64,000 nucleotides of DNA from positions 128,232 to 192,231 of the forward strand of contig NZ_NOLJ01000006.1 in assembly GCF_002246015.1 (NCBI RefSeq). Reading direction: 5' to 3'. Source of the DNA: Nostoc sp. 'Peltigera membranacea cyanobiont' 210A. GTDB taxonomy: Bacteria; Cyanobacteriota; Cyanobacteriia; Cyanobacteriales; Nostocaceae. A program made the translations under genes and the position numbers. This document shows, in pieces, positions 16,343-25,024 of this stretch (positions are counted from its first letter, which is position 1; each line of letters opens with the position of its first letter). A model generated the notes under the pieces. That model did no database searches and was not told the origin of the DNA. It saw only the letters and a list, made by a program, of their open reading frames with translations.

Positions 16343-17506
16343 TTACTTGCCAGCGACGGCATTTTTTTCAGCGTAGTTGATATTTTTCTGATATTCTATG
16401 ATTTTTTGCTGGGCTACTACATAATTTGGGCTAGAAGATGGCACAGTTTTCATAAGTGCGATCGCAGCTTGCCACTGGCTCACAACTGTCTTCCACTCAT
16501 CTGGAGATTTTGCTGATTGAGTAAGGTTAGCTGCATTAATTGCTTTACTTACTGCCTCTCGGAATGTATCAGTTTGGAGTAACACAGTCGGCGATTCTGA
16601 AGCTACTGGTGAGGGTGTAACTAATACAGGATTTGATGGTATTTGTGTTGAACTTTGAGAAGTTAAGGGGAGTATTTCTGAAAACCTTGAAGAAAAGTAT
16701 ATTCCTAGAGAAATTGAAAATATTATAAAAACGAACAATAACTTTTTATTTAAACTACGATTCTTCCGTCGAGTCTCGATAATCGGATTTTGTTCATTAT
16801 TCGATAAAATATTTGATTTTATTTTGTGCAAACCCATTTCCCCGCGCAATTCATTAAGTTCTTTATCTGGATTTAAATTAGTGTTTAATTCGCTTGCATC
16901 TTTTTTTTGATTACCAGAATAAGCAGATATTATTCGTCGCCTTACCAAATATTCAATTTGATAAACCAGTGCCCCAGCAGAAACATAGAACACCCCAAAT
17001 ACTAATATTATATTATTATTAACATTTTCCATTGGTGTATAGTATTCAATTTGTCTGGCGTAGCTAATATTAAAGAACGGTAGGAGGATTGTAGAGAAAA
17101 AAGCTGCTATCAGTGTAGAAATTGCAATTACAAGCCAAGCGTATAATCCTTCCCACCAACTCATTATTCCTGGTAATAATCCTTGTGTTTTACCTATTTC
17201 GGGTGCTTGAATTTCTGACATAAACCGACTAATAAGCAAGTGTAAGCAGTGATGAGTCAAAGAAATTATAGGAATTGGAGATAAGATTAACAGTATTGTA
17301 AATATAGCCAATAATTCTGGACTGCTTACAAAATATGCGATACGGTAGCCTAACTTACCAGGATTCTTGAGTATAAATATAATAGCGCTCAAAAATAGAT
17401 TCAAAACCAATGCTTTTAACCAAGAAGTAGGATAAGGAAACCATAAAGGCCAGTAAAACGTTTGTAGCTTTTGCTTAGGAACTTCTTTAGTATTCGGCTG
17501 TTTCAT
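16343..17506 (-). CDS. Membrane protein with C-terminal cyanobacterial repeat-like domain, function unknown
   Basis: 387 residues from ATG 17506 (a TTG five codons upstream is also in frame). Several hydrophobic segments fill the N-terminal half (LKALVLNLFLSAIIFIL, LLAIFTILLILSPIPII, LYAWLVIAISTLIAAFF, IILVFGVFYVSAGALVY). Another follows after a charged linker (KLLFVFIIFSISLGIYF, about 265). The C-terminal 75 residues (FREAVSKAINAANLTQSAKS, then WKTVVSQWQAAIALMKTVPS) are a module I recall from many Nostoc proteins, usually following an N-terminal domain like that of the next gene. Its start MKQPN resembles MTQPN of that neighbour. The two read in the same direction with a 180-base gap. Confidence 0.75.
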   Translation of the reverse strand: MKQPNTKEVPKQKLQTFYWPLWFPYPTSWLKALVLNLFLSAIIFILKNPGKLGYRIAYFVSSPELLAIFTILLILSPIPIISLTHHCLHLLISRFMSEIQAPEIGKTQGLLPGIMSWWEGLYAWLVIAISTLIAAFFSTILLPFFNISYARQIEYYTPMENVNNNIILVFGVFYVSAGALVYQIEYLVRRRIISAYSGNQKKDASELNTNLNPDKELNELRGEMGLHKIKSNILSNNEQNPIIETRRKNRSLNKKLLFVFIIFSISLGIYFSSRFSEILPLTSQSSTQIPSNPVLVTPSPVASESPTVLLQTDTFREAVSKAINAANLTQSAKSPDEWKTVVSQWQAAIALMKTVPSSSPNYVVAQQKIIEYQKNINYAEKNAVAGK

Positions 17507-17689
17507 AACCAATAAATCCAAAAAACTAAGATAATATCTTCTATCTCAGGATTCCCCCTTTACAGGTAAAAGCAACATTTTCAAAATCTTTACAGCCCTA
17601 TATTTCAAATTTACATAGATTTATTAAACTTATTACAAAAGCCCCGATTTTAGGCTCTCTCTGCACCTCTGCGTGAGGCAAATTAAACA

Positions 17690-18205
17690 TTAACGTTCCT
17701 TTGTAATTACAGAGCTACCATTACTAATACTTACTTTTTGAATAAAAACGTTAGTACAAGATGATAAAATATCAGTACTTATTTGATTAGCAATAAATTC
17801 AAAATCTTTATTTGTTAATCCCCGTGCAGTATCGCCGCTTAGGTTAATAGAAAGAGTTAGGGTTTGAGGATTACTAGAAGACTGTTCATTATCTACTGCT
17901 TCTATTTCTGCTATCCTCAAATCGAACTCTTTACTCCAAGCTGGAAACTCCTTACCCGTTTGTTGCCCGTAAACTTTCACTTTTTGAACAGATACAGCCC
18001 CTAAAGCGGTTAACCCTTTGCGGATAAATGCAAGTAAAATTGGCTGATTTAGCACTTGGGCAGATTCTAGTATTACCTCCAAGCAAGCATCTTGGAAGGC
18101 AACTTTTGCAGTGATTCCTTTGGGGTGTAAGTGGCGGTTCATGAGAGATGCGATCGCTTCTACATTTCCCTGTTTTGCAAGTTTTAGAATATTTGGCTGT
18201 GTCAT
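17690..18205 (-). CDS. Conserved cyanobacterial domain protein of unknown function
   Basis: 171 residues, soluble. The N-terminal part (ILKLAKQGNVEAIASLMNRHLHPKGITAKV, then FIRKGLTALGAVSVQKVKVYGQQTG) is a domain I remember at the front of many Nostoc proteins that also carry membrane segments and a WQAAIALMK-type tail. Here it stands alone, upstream of the gene holding that tail. The C-terminal half (LSINLSGDTARGLTNKDFEFIANQISTD) is not recognised. Transcribed leftward, probably with the membrane protein at 16343-17506. Confidence 0.75.
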   Translation of the reverse strand: MTQPNILKLAKQGNVEAIASLMNRHLHPKGITAKVAFQDACLEVILESAQVLNQPILLAFIRKGLTALGAVSVQKVKVYGQQTGKEFPAWSKEFDLRIAEIEAVDNEQSSSNPQTLTLSINLSGDTARGLTNKDFEFIANQISTDILSSCTNVFIQKVSISNGSSVITKER

Positions 18206-18447
18206 AACCAGTAAAAGAGTAAATCTAGGAAAATAAACTTATATTCTTAGGATTCCCTCTTGACAGCCTTCAGTAACATTGTGATGCAAAATATCAGCTA
18301 ACCTGGGCTAAAATATTTAGTATAAAGATAGTCTTTCACAGACTTTTACAAAAATATATTTTCCCTGTATCAACATCAAAAACTAGTGTTTTTGTGCTTG
18401 CCAAATTAACAGGATTAATATTAATCAATTTCATTCCAATTCTAAAT

Positions 18448-19113
18448 ATGAAATTTTACCGAGATCATGCTTGGCCCTCGACGCTAGAAGAAGCCATAGT
18501 TATCCAAGAAACGCTGCAAAACCAAGTAATTACTGAGGATCAACTGCAAGAACCTATCCAGTATGTTGCTGGGGTGGATATGGGTTTTGAAGCTGATGGG
18601 ACAATTAGCCGTGCAGCGGTTGCAGTCCTGAGTTTTCCTGATTTGCAAGTAATCGAGACAAGCCTAGCACATCGTCCTACAACCTTTCCTTATGTTCCTG
18701 GGTTCCTCTCATTTCGGGAAATTCCAGCTGTCCTCGATGCCCTGGAAAAGATTAACACAACACCAGATATCATTCTGTGTGATGGTCAAGGAATTGCCCA
18801 TCCTCGCAGATTAGGTATAGCTAGCCATTTAGGGTTACTTATAGATATGCCGACAATTGGTGTAGCTAAGTCGAGGTTGATAGGTAAGCATGAAGAATTG
18901 GCAGAAACCAAAGGCAGCACACAACCACTAATATATAACGGGGAAACCATTGGGGCAGTTTTGCGATCGCGCACTGGAGTAAAACCTCTGTATATTTCCA
19001 GTGGTCATCGAATTAGTTTACCGACAGCGATTGACTATGTATTGCGCTGCACGCCCAAATATCGGCTACCAGAAACAACACGCATTGCTGATAAATTAGC
19101 GTCGGATAGATAA
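18448..19113 (+). CDS. nfi: Endonuclease V (deoxyinosine 3'-endonuclease)
   Basis: Nicks DNA near deoxyinosine in repair of deaminated adenine. 221 residues from ATG 18448; a GTG 18 codons upstream is in frame but gives a hydrophobic leader not seen in the family. Catalytic motifs: VAGVDMGFE (metal Asp), YVPGFLSFREIPAVLDAL, LCDGQGIAHPRRLGIASHLG and TIGVAKSRLIGK. It is divergent from the hypothetical pair at 16343-18205. Confidence 0.94.
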   Translation: MKFYRDHAWPSTLEEAIVIQETLQNQVITEDQLQEPIQYVAGVDMGFEADGTISRAAVAVLSFPDLQVIETSLAHRPTTFPYVPGFLSFREIPAVLDALEKINTTPDIILCDGQGIAHPRRLGIASHLGLLIDMPTIGVAKSRLIGKHEELAETKGSTQPLIYNGETIGAVLRSRTGVKPLYISSGHRISLPTAIDYVLRCTPKYRLPETTRIADKLASDR

Positions 19114-19220
19114 AGCTTGTTGAAGTTTTTTCTAAATACTTGCTTCCACCTACTCAATCATGTTAGGAATCGCACAGGAAGATGTTGAAGTAGCTAAATA
19201 CGATTTACAAAGTTAGAACC

Positions 19221-19772
19221 ATGAACGCACTAACTTTACAGTGGCACGATGCAGGTCAAGATAAAACTCAGAATATTTACGAACAACAGCCAAGTCAAAA
19301 TCATGGCACTGTCCGCATCGGTCGTGACCCCCTCCGGTGCGATATTGTTCTGAGTCACCCTACTGTGTCTGGACTCCACGTTGAAATCTTTTTTCATCAC
19401 CAGCAACAACGCTTTTATATCAGGAATTTGCGATCGCAAAATCCCCCCGTTATCGATGGACGGCAATTAGTCCAAGGTGAAATGCCTTTAACTGAAGGCA
19501 CTAGTATGACTTTGGGACAAATAAAACTCAACGTTACAAGCGTTTCCGCAGGTAGCATTCCAGCAACAATTTTGCTACAACCCAGTCCAGCAGTAAATCT
19601 CGGACATCACCTCCATCAACCAACACCCCCCGCACCGCCGCCAGGAGTTTATGGCTTAGAATGCCCCAAATGTCATAAAGTTTCCCCAGGAGAGAATCTA
19701 CAAATTGGCTGTCATTGGTGTGGAACATCTTTAGCTGCGGCTGTGAGTGTGTTGGTAGCACGGGGTAGTTGA
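19221..19772 (+). CDS. FHA-domain protein with C-terminal zinc-ribbon
   Basis: 183 residues. FHA fold at about 30-110 (VRIGRDPLRCDIVLSHPTVSGLHVEI; phosphothreonine contacts GR, S and H present). After a Pro-rich linker comes a four-cysteine zinc-ribbon-like end (LECPKCHKVSPG, IGCHWCGTSL). FHA domains bind phosphothreonine, so it probably acts in Ser/Thr kinase signalling; no kinase is nearby. It is upstream of a second FHA protein, with a MITE-like insertion between them. Confidence 0.9.
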   Translation: MNALTLQWHDAGQDKTQNIYEQQPSQNHGTVRIGRDPLRCDIVLSHPTVSGLHVEIFFHHQQQRFYIRNLRSQNPPVIDGRQLVQGEMPLTEGTSMTLGQIKLNVTSVSAGSIPATILLQPSPAVNLGHHLHQPTPPAPPPGVYGLECPKCHKVSPGENLQIGCHWCGTSLAAAVSVLVARGS

Positions 19773-19859
19773 GAAGGAGGGCAGGGGAAGCAAGGGAAGC
19801 AGGGGAGGCAGGGGAGGCAGGGGGAGTATGGCAAGAATTTCTAACTCTTGACCAATGAC

Positions 19860-19985
19860 TAATAGACCTCTTGCATAAATTAAAAATAAGAACCCCACCC
19901 CGCCAAAGCTACGCTTTGTCTCCCCTCCCCGCAAGCGGGGAGGGGTTGGGGGTGGGGTGTTAGGGACTTTTGGAAGAGGTCTAAT
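19860..19985. mobile_element. MITE-like element, copy 1 (non-autonomous)
   Basis: About 126 bases bounded by inverted ends AATAGACCTCTTGCATAAA and, reading the other strand from the right, ATTAGACCTCTTCCAAAA. The centre holds CCCCACCCCGCCAAAGC and the palindrome CTCCCCGCAAGCGGGGAG. A near-identical copy lies at 36680-36802. It has no coding capacity and was presumably moved by a transposase elsewhere. It lies between the two FHA genes. Confidence 0.8.
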
Positions 19986-20040
19986 GACAAATGCCCAATG
20001 ACAAATGACCAATGACAAATGACAAATGACAAATGACTTA
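19986..20040 (+). repeat. ATGACAA heptamer array forming the next gene's start
   Basis: Seven-base units (ATGACAA and close variants) run from the right end of the MITE-like element straight into the start codon at 20026. Each unit carries an ATG, and successive units fall in different frames. Confidence 0.8.
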
Positions 20041-21984
20041 CAAATCCAATTGAGTTGGGACGAACCAGCGACGGGTGAACGGCGAGAACCACTGTTAAAT
20101 ATGCCGATCGCTTTTGGTCGAGAATTTGCTCGCTTACCTGCTGAACTCAGGGGAATGCGGGTTTCTCGGATGCTGCTTAACAGTAATGAAGTTTCTCGCT
20201 ACCATGCCCTAATTGACTGGGAACAAGACCATTTAGTAGTGATTGACCAAGGTAGCGTTAACGGTGTTTATGTCAATGGCCAACCACAAACGCGCAGTGT
20301 CCTGGTTAATGGCGATACGTTGCAAATTGGCCCATATCTGATCGCAGTGACATTTGGTGCTAACGCCTCTGCACCAGATACCAGCCCCCCTTCAACGATT
20401 CACTTCAACGCAAATACCAATCGCCCAGACCCCAGCTTGCCTGTAGTCCAGCCGCTAACGCCCGTGGCAAGTAATTTCCCGCCATTGGCGTTTCAGGCAC
20501 AAAAAGTCTCTGTGCAAGCACTTCATGCTACGGGATTACCAGTAGATGAATCTGATTATCTAGCGATCGGGGCGGGATTGGGTAGCTTTTTATGGGCTGA
20601 TTTGTTGCGGATTAGTGGTGTACGTGCTGACAAAATTGTAGCTTTGGGGTTAGAGGCGGAACCTTATGCCCGTTACAAGCGCCTCTGTCTGAATTCGCAA
20701 ATTCCTTTATATGAAAGACTGCGTTCTAATTCTGATTCTTGTCCCGATAATATTTGGGGTTGGCCTAGTTATGCCTTGCGTGAAGCTTGGGGAGACTTAG
20801 CCAAGGGAGAGATAAAGTCAGCATTCAAGTATTTATGGCAAGTGTTTGCTGAACCAACATTTGCAGAAACTTATACTCCTCGTGCGGGTAATGTCTTTGA
20901 TTCCATAGATAGGGAGACGAAGCGCATTGGCTGGAATCAAATTTATCGCTATGGGCGAGTTAGGGTAATTCGCAAAACTGATGACGGCAGATATTGCGTA
21001 GCCTATTCTCGCGGCCCAGGAAATTATGCTTTTTTAGTTAGTCGTTATTTACATTTAGCTACTGGGTATCCAGCAATTCAGTTTCTCCCAGATTTGCAAG
21101 CTTATAGGGAAAAATATCAAGACTTTAAATCTGTAGTTAATGCTTATGAAGCCCACGATCATGTTTATGAGCAACTAGAGCAACATGGTGGTACGGTATT
21201 GATTCGGGGACGGGGAATTGTGGCTTCGCGGATTGTGCAGCGGATTTATGAAGCTAGAAAACGAAATCGGAATATTGCAGTTTTGCATTTAATGCGATCG
21301 CCTAAACCCCAAGGCAACAAATTTCAAAATACCCAGCGCCTAGTCAAAAATCATTACGAATTTCAACCCTTTAACTGGCCGAAAGCCTGTTGGGGCGGCG
21401 AACTCCGGGCAATGTTAGAAAAAGCTAGTCCCGATGAACGCAAGCGTTTACTAGCAGACTGGGGTGGAACTACCACCGCCGACCGCCGAGATTGGCAGCA
21501 AATTACTGCCCAAGGGTTAAGCGAAGGCTGGTATCAAATTACCTTCGGTGAGGTGCTGGATGTGGAACGAGATGCCCAAAACCGGACTATTACCCGTATC
21601 CGAGAGCAAAGCTTTGGGGAAATGAAATTGCTAGCTGACTTTATTGTTGATGCTACTGGACTGGATGCCAAGGTAGATGCCAATCCTCTCTTAGCAGATT
21701 TGGTAAAACATTACAATTTACCAGTAAATCATCTGGGGCGATTGACTGTAGCGAACAATTTTGAATTAGTAGAAATGCGTAGTGATAGAGGTCAAATGTA
21801 TGCGGCTGGGGCGATTACTTTAGGTGGCCCTTATGCAGCAGTTGATAGTTTTTTGGGCTTGCAATACGCCGCATTAGTCGCCGTTGATGGACTGTCCGCT
21901 GCCCGTGCGCCTGGAATTCAAAGGTTGAATACTATAAGTTCTTTTAGCCAGTGGTTGAAGTGGGTGTTAAATCAGTCACCTTAG
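20026..21984 (+). CDS. FHA domain fused to a flavoprotein/NAD(P)-binding-like region
   Basis: 652 residues. FHA domain at about 25-108 (FGREFARLP; VSRYHALIDWE; GSVNGVYVNG). A Pro/Asn linker of about 50 residues leads to a Rossmann dinucleotide-binding start (DYLAIGAGLGSFLWADLL, about 177-194). A later FIVDATGLDAK segment resembles the second FAD/NAD contact of flavin monooxygenase-like enzymes. C-terminal LGGPYAAVDSFLGLQYAALVAVDGL fits the end of such a fold. The reaction is unknown; inference: an oxidoreductase addressed to phosphothreonine partners. The first codons (MTND) come from the heptamer array, so the true N terminus is variable DNA. It pairs with the FHA protein at 19221-19772. Confidence 0.8.
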   Translation: MTNDLQIQLSWDEPATGERREPLLNMPIAFGREFARLPAELRGMRVSRMLLNSNEVSRYHALIDWEQDHLVVIDQGSVNGVYVNGQPQTRSVLVNGDTLQIGPYLIAVTFGANASAPDTSPPSTIHFNANTNRPDPSLPVVQPLTPVASNFPPLAFQAQKVSVQALHATGLPVDESDYLAIGAGLGSFLWADLLRISGVRADKIVALGLEAEPYARYKRLCLNSQIPLYERLRSNSDSCPDNIWGWPSYALREAWGDLAKGEIKSAFKYLWQVFAEPTFAETYTPRAGNVFDSIDRETKRIGWNQIYRYGRVRVIRKTDDGRYCVAYSRGPGNYAFLVSRYLHLATGYPAIQFLPDLQAYREKYQDFKSVVNAYEAHDHVYEQLEQHGGTVLIRGRGIVASRIVQRIYEARKRNRNIAVLHLMRSPKPQGNKFQNTQRLVKNHYEFQPFNWPKACWGGELRAMLEKASPDERKRLLADWGGTTTADRRDWQQITAQGLSEGWYQITFGEVLDVERDAQNRTITRIREQSFGEMKLLADFIVDATGLDAKVDANPLLADLVKHYNLPVNHLGRLTVANNFELVEMRSDRGQMYAAGAITLGGPYAAVDSFLGLQYAALVAVDGLSAARAPGIQRLNTISSFSQWLKWVLNQSP

Positions 21985-21989
21985 TATTA

Positions 21990-22092
21990 GGAGGCAGGGG
22001 GCAGAAGGCAGGAGGCAGGAGGCAGGAGGCAGAAGGCAGGAGGCAGAAGGCAGGGGGCAGAAGGCAGGGGGCAGAAGGCAGGAGGCAGAAGG
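21990..22092. repeat. GGCAGRA heptamer tract
   Basis: About 100 bases of seven-base units GGCAGGA, GGCAGAA and GGCAGGG, purine-only on this strand apart from C. A related GGGGAGGCAG tract lies at 19780-19828. A typical slippage-prone short tandem repeat. Confidence 0.85.
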
Positions 22093-22134
22093 GATAGAGT
22101 ATTTATCTAGCTGTTTTGAGTAGCAAATCCTAAT

Positions 22135-22344
22135 TTCGAGGATAAAAGGTGCAACTTCGAGGATAAAAGGCGCAACGTCGAGGATAAAAGGCGCAACTTC
22201 GAGGATAAAAAGCGCAACGTCGAGGATAAAAGGTGCAACATCGAGGATAAAAAGCGCAACTTCGAGGATAAAAAGCGCAACTTCGAGGATAAAAGGTGCA
22301 ACGTCGAGGATAAAAGGTGCAACGTCGAAGATAAAAGGTGCAAC
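22135..22344. repeat. 21-bp tandem array, 10 units
   Basis: Ten head-to-tail units of the form TTCGAGGATAAAAGGTGCAA plus one base, differing at a few positions (GTCGAG/TTCGAG/ATCGAG; AGGTGC/AGGCGC/AAGCGC). Because 21 is a multiple of three, the minus strand stays open across the array and reads as heptapeptide repeats (LLSSTLH, FLSSKLR). I see no start signal or gene context for that product. There are no unique spacers, so it is not a CRISPR. Confidence 0.9.
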
Positions 22345-22441
22345 GTCGAGGTTCAGAGGTTCAAGTGGCGATGTCTACGACGAGCTACGCCTACGCAGAA
22401 TTCTTACTCTCTGATATTGTGAATAAAATCGGCGGTTAAAA

Positions 22442-22537
22442 ACCGCGTCTACACAGGAAAAACCCGCCTCCGTTGGTTTCAAACCTTCAATTTTTCCTCA
22501 GTCCGCGTAGGCGGACTTTGTTTGTGTAGCCGCGAAT
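22442..22537. repeat. Dispersed palindromic repeat (about 95 bp)
   Basis: Imperfect inverted ends CGCGTCTACACA (22444-22455) and TGTGTAGCCGCG (22523-22534) enclose a second hairpin, GTCCGCGTAGGCGGAC (22501-22516). This layout is familiar from spacers in Nostoc genomes. Probably a structured, non-coding interspersed element. Confidence 0.6.
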
Positions 22538-22569
22538 TCCATTCGCCCTGGTTCTAAATTGACTACTTA

Positions 22570-22824
22570 TTATTTATCCCTTGTGGATTGCACCATCACA
22601 GGCACTAAAGTTTTAACTAAACCCGTAATCGCCACAATCACAGAGGCAATTCCCGCGATGGAGACTGAAGTTAAAAATGCCGCCGCCAGAATAATTTCAG
22701 TAGGACTATATCCATCTCGCATCCAAGTAGATGGATTCTCTACCGATGTTGGCGAGGCGGGGATTAATTGCGAAGTTTGGGTGGTTTGATTGGAGTTGAC
22801 AGGAGTTGTTAGAGCAGTTTTCAT
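22570..22824 (-). CDS. Small membrane protein of unknown function
   Basis: 84 residues with a Thr/Ser/Pro-rich N terminus (VNSNQTTQTSQLIPASPTSV) and one long hydrophobic segment (EIILAAAFLTSVSIAGIASVIVAITGLV, about 43-70). A strong AAGAGG site lies 8 bases before the ATG, which supports it as a real gene. It abuts the truncated STAND-type fragment on the other strand. Family not recognised. Confidence 0.6.
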   Translation of the reverse strand: MKTALTTPVNSNQTTQTSQLIPASPTSVENPSTWMRDGYSPTEIILAAAFLTSVSIAGIASVIVAITGLVKTLVPVMVQSTRDK

Positions 22825-22837
22825 GGCTAAACCTCTT

Positions 22838-24014
22838 ATTAGGCTGTAGGCTGAGTTTGTATGCCTTGGCTGATATTCCTTTTTCTGTTGAGGCGATAGA
22901 AGATGACGATGAACAAGAACTCAATGAGAAAGCTATAGCTGAGTTGCGGAAACTGCATTTAATACAATGGCAAAGTAAAGGAATTTATCGTCTACATACA
23001 CTGATTCGGCAATTTTTCCAAATGAAGTTGGATGAGTCAAGTGAAGCGGATAAGGTGAAAACAAAGTTTACAGCGCAGATGGTAAAGGTGGCAAAGCAAA
23101 TTCCTCAACAACCTAACCGTGAAGATATTTTAAACCTCACTCCCTTTATCTCCCACATTGCAGAAGTTGCAACCCACTTATCCGACTATCTGACCGATGA
23201 GGATTTAATCCAGCCTTTTACTAAATTAGGCTACTTTTATCAAGGTCAAGGGCTTTATCAGCAAGCAGAACCTTGGTTGCAGCAGTGTGAAAAAGTCACT
23301 AAAAATCGTCTTGGTTTAGAACATCCCGATGTTGCGGCTAGCCTGAACAATCTCGCAGAACTCTACCGTTTTGCAGGACGCTATAGCGAAGCCGAACCCC
23401 TGTATCAGCAAGCTTTGGCACTGTGGAAACGCTTACTGGGAGACAACCATCTCAATATCGCCGCTAGCCTGAACAATCTCGCAGTACTCTACGAATCTAC
23501 AGGACGCTACAGCGAAGCCGAACTCATGTATCAGGAAGCTTTGGCACTGAATAAACGCTTACTGGGAGACAACCATCCCGATGTCGCCACTGGACTGAAC
23601 AATCTCGGAGTACTCTACGGTTCTACAGGACGCTATAGCGAAGCTGAACCGTTGCTTCAGCAAGCTTCAGAATTGAGCAAACGCTTACTGGGAGACAACC
23701 ATCCCGATGTCGCCACTAGCCTGAACAATCTCGCAGGACTTTATAAGTCTACAAAACGCTATAGCGAAGCCGAACCCCTGTATCAACAAGCTTTGGCACT
23801 GTGGAAACGGTTACTGGGAGACAACCATCCAAATGTCGCCATTAGCCTGAACAATCTCGCAGGACTTTATAAGTCTACAAAACGCTATAGCGAAGCCGAA
23901 CCCCTGTTTGAGCAAGCTTTGGCAATTTGTGAATGTACTTTAGGTGTAGGTCATCCCGATACAATGGCAGTTCGGGGAAATTATGCAAGATTTTTAAGAC
24001 AAGCATATCGTTAA
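22838..24014 (+). pseudogene. 3' fragment of a STAND/NB-ARC-TPR protein
   Basis: Homologous to the gene at 25025-26791, beginning inside its winged-helix region (GCRLSLYALADIPFSVEAIE compared with GCLLSLCALADIPLSVETIE). The effector, P-loop and ARC regions are absent. A spacer-like region (AIAELRKLHLIQWQSKGIYRL) is followed by about six 42-residue kinesin-light-chain-type TPRs (ASLNNLAELYRFAGRYSEAE and so on). The frame stays open back to a TTG at 22806, but those codons are antisense to the small membrane protein, so there is no credible start. Inference: a truncated relic of a STAND receptor, a class that includes antiphage systems. Confidence 0.75.
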
Positions 24015-24254
24015 CGATCGCACCCTTTCAAAAAATCACACCAAATTGATGCTACACAACAGTTGTATGTTCAAATTTTAGCAGCGATCGCCCATCAATT
24101 CTAACTTCAAACAGCGATCGCTCCTTTTTATCTCTTCCTTCTCTGCGAGACGCTGCGCGAACGTGCCCTTTGCGTCCTTCGCGGTTCGATTCTCATGTTC
24201 CCTTATATCTAAAGTACAGTGAAAAGTAGAGCGATCGCTAGCTGTTTCGAGATT

Positions 24255-24706
24255 TACTCTTCACCTTTGATTGTTCTTTTAAAAACTCAACAAGCAAAAT
24301 TAATTCCCTAATTATTCACAGAAGTTTTAGTTCCATTCGGTGTTTTTGAAGAAGTCACCAAAAAATGATGATGTCGCATCAACACAATTACCCAGTATTT
24401 CTTGGATACAAACAGTAGAAGTTAATGCTATTGGCTCCTGTTGTAGCAGCTTGGGATTTAGGAAAGGGAGAATTACAAGTATTGAGTTTGGCACTAAAAA
24501 ATTCCGATTGTGCCGCTATTGTTGACAATAGAGCAGCACGGCATTGTGGTCAAGTTTTAGGTATTATTGCTATCAGAACCGGAGGCTTGCTGATATTAGC
24601 AAAAAGACGTGGACTAATCCCAAGCATATCTCCTGGAATTCAAGCTTTGCGTGATGCTGGTTTGTAGTTATCCGATAGTTTGGTCAATTTACTGAAAACT
24701 TCAAGC
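24255..24706 (+). pseudogene. Broken DUF3368 PIN-like toxin gene
   Basis: Pieces of one DUF3368 protein lie in order in three frames: SSPLIVLLKTQQAKLIP, stop TAA at 24309, LFTEVLVPFGVFEEVTKK, then a shift in the A-run near 24360-24366. Next is NDDVASTQLPSISWIQTVEVN, a second shift near 24420-24432, then APVVAAWDLGKGELQVLSLA through RRGLIPSISPGIQALRDAGL. A TAG at 24665 replaces a sense codon before LSDSLVNLLKT. DUF3368 proteins are PIN-related toxins that normally follow an antitoxin; none is visible upstream. With two stops and two frameshifts it cannot make the original protein. Confidence 0.8.
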
Positions 24707-25024
24707 AGGAGAATAGCGATCGCCACCAATTTTAACTTAAAATAGCTTTTGTTCCCTCTTCTCTCTTCCTCTGTGACCTCTGCACCTCTGCGGTTAGATT
24801 CTCATGCTAAGTGACAAAGAGCGTAGACGTAGCCCATCGTAGACATCGCATAGCCATTTTGAGTACAAAACTCGAAACTTGAACTTCAGAGGCTCAAGTG
24901 ACGATACCTAAAGGCAAGCCACTGCTTTGAAATATTTTTATCCAAATGGTATTTTTACTCCAAAGGGAGAATATTTACTAATAAAGACAAAGCTAGAATA
25001 AAAATAAACTTCACAAAGCTGTTT

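Noticed and set aside
22107..22343. Minus-strand frame encoding heptapeptide repeats (LLSSTLH)
   Set aside because: It only reads the 21-bp array; there is no ribosome-binding site, and the frame is open because 21 is divisible by three.
22135..22344. CRISPR array
   Set aside because: Units are contiguous with no unique spacers, and no cas genes are present. The same applies to 47222-47429.
24340..24525. Separate 61-residue gene
   Set aside because: It is the middle frame of the broken DUF3368 gene, continuous in sense with frames before and after it.
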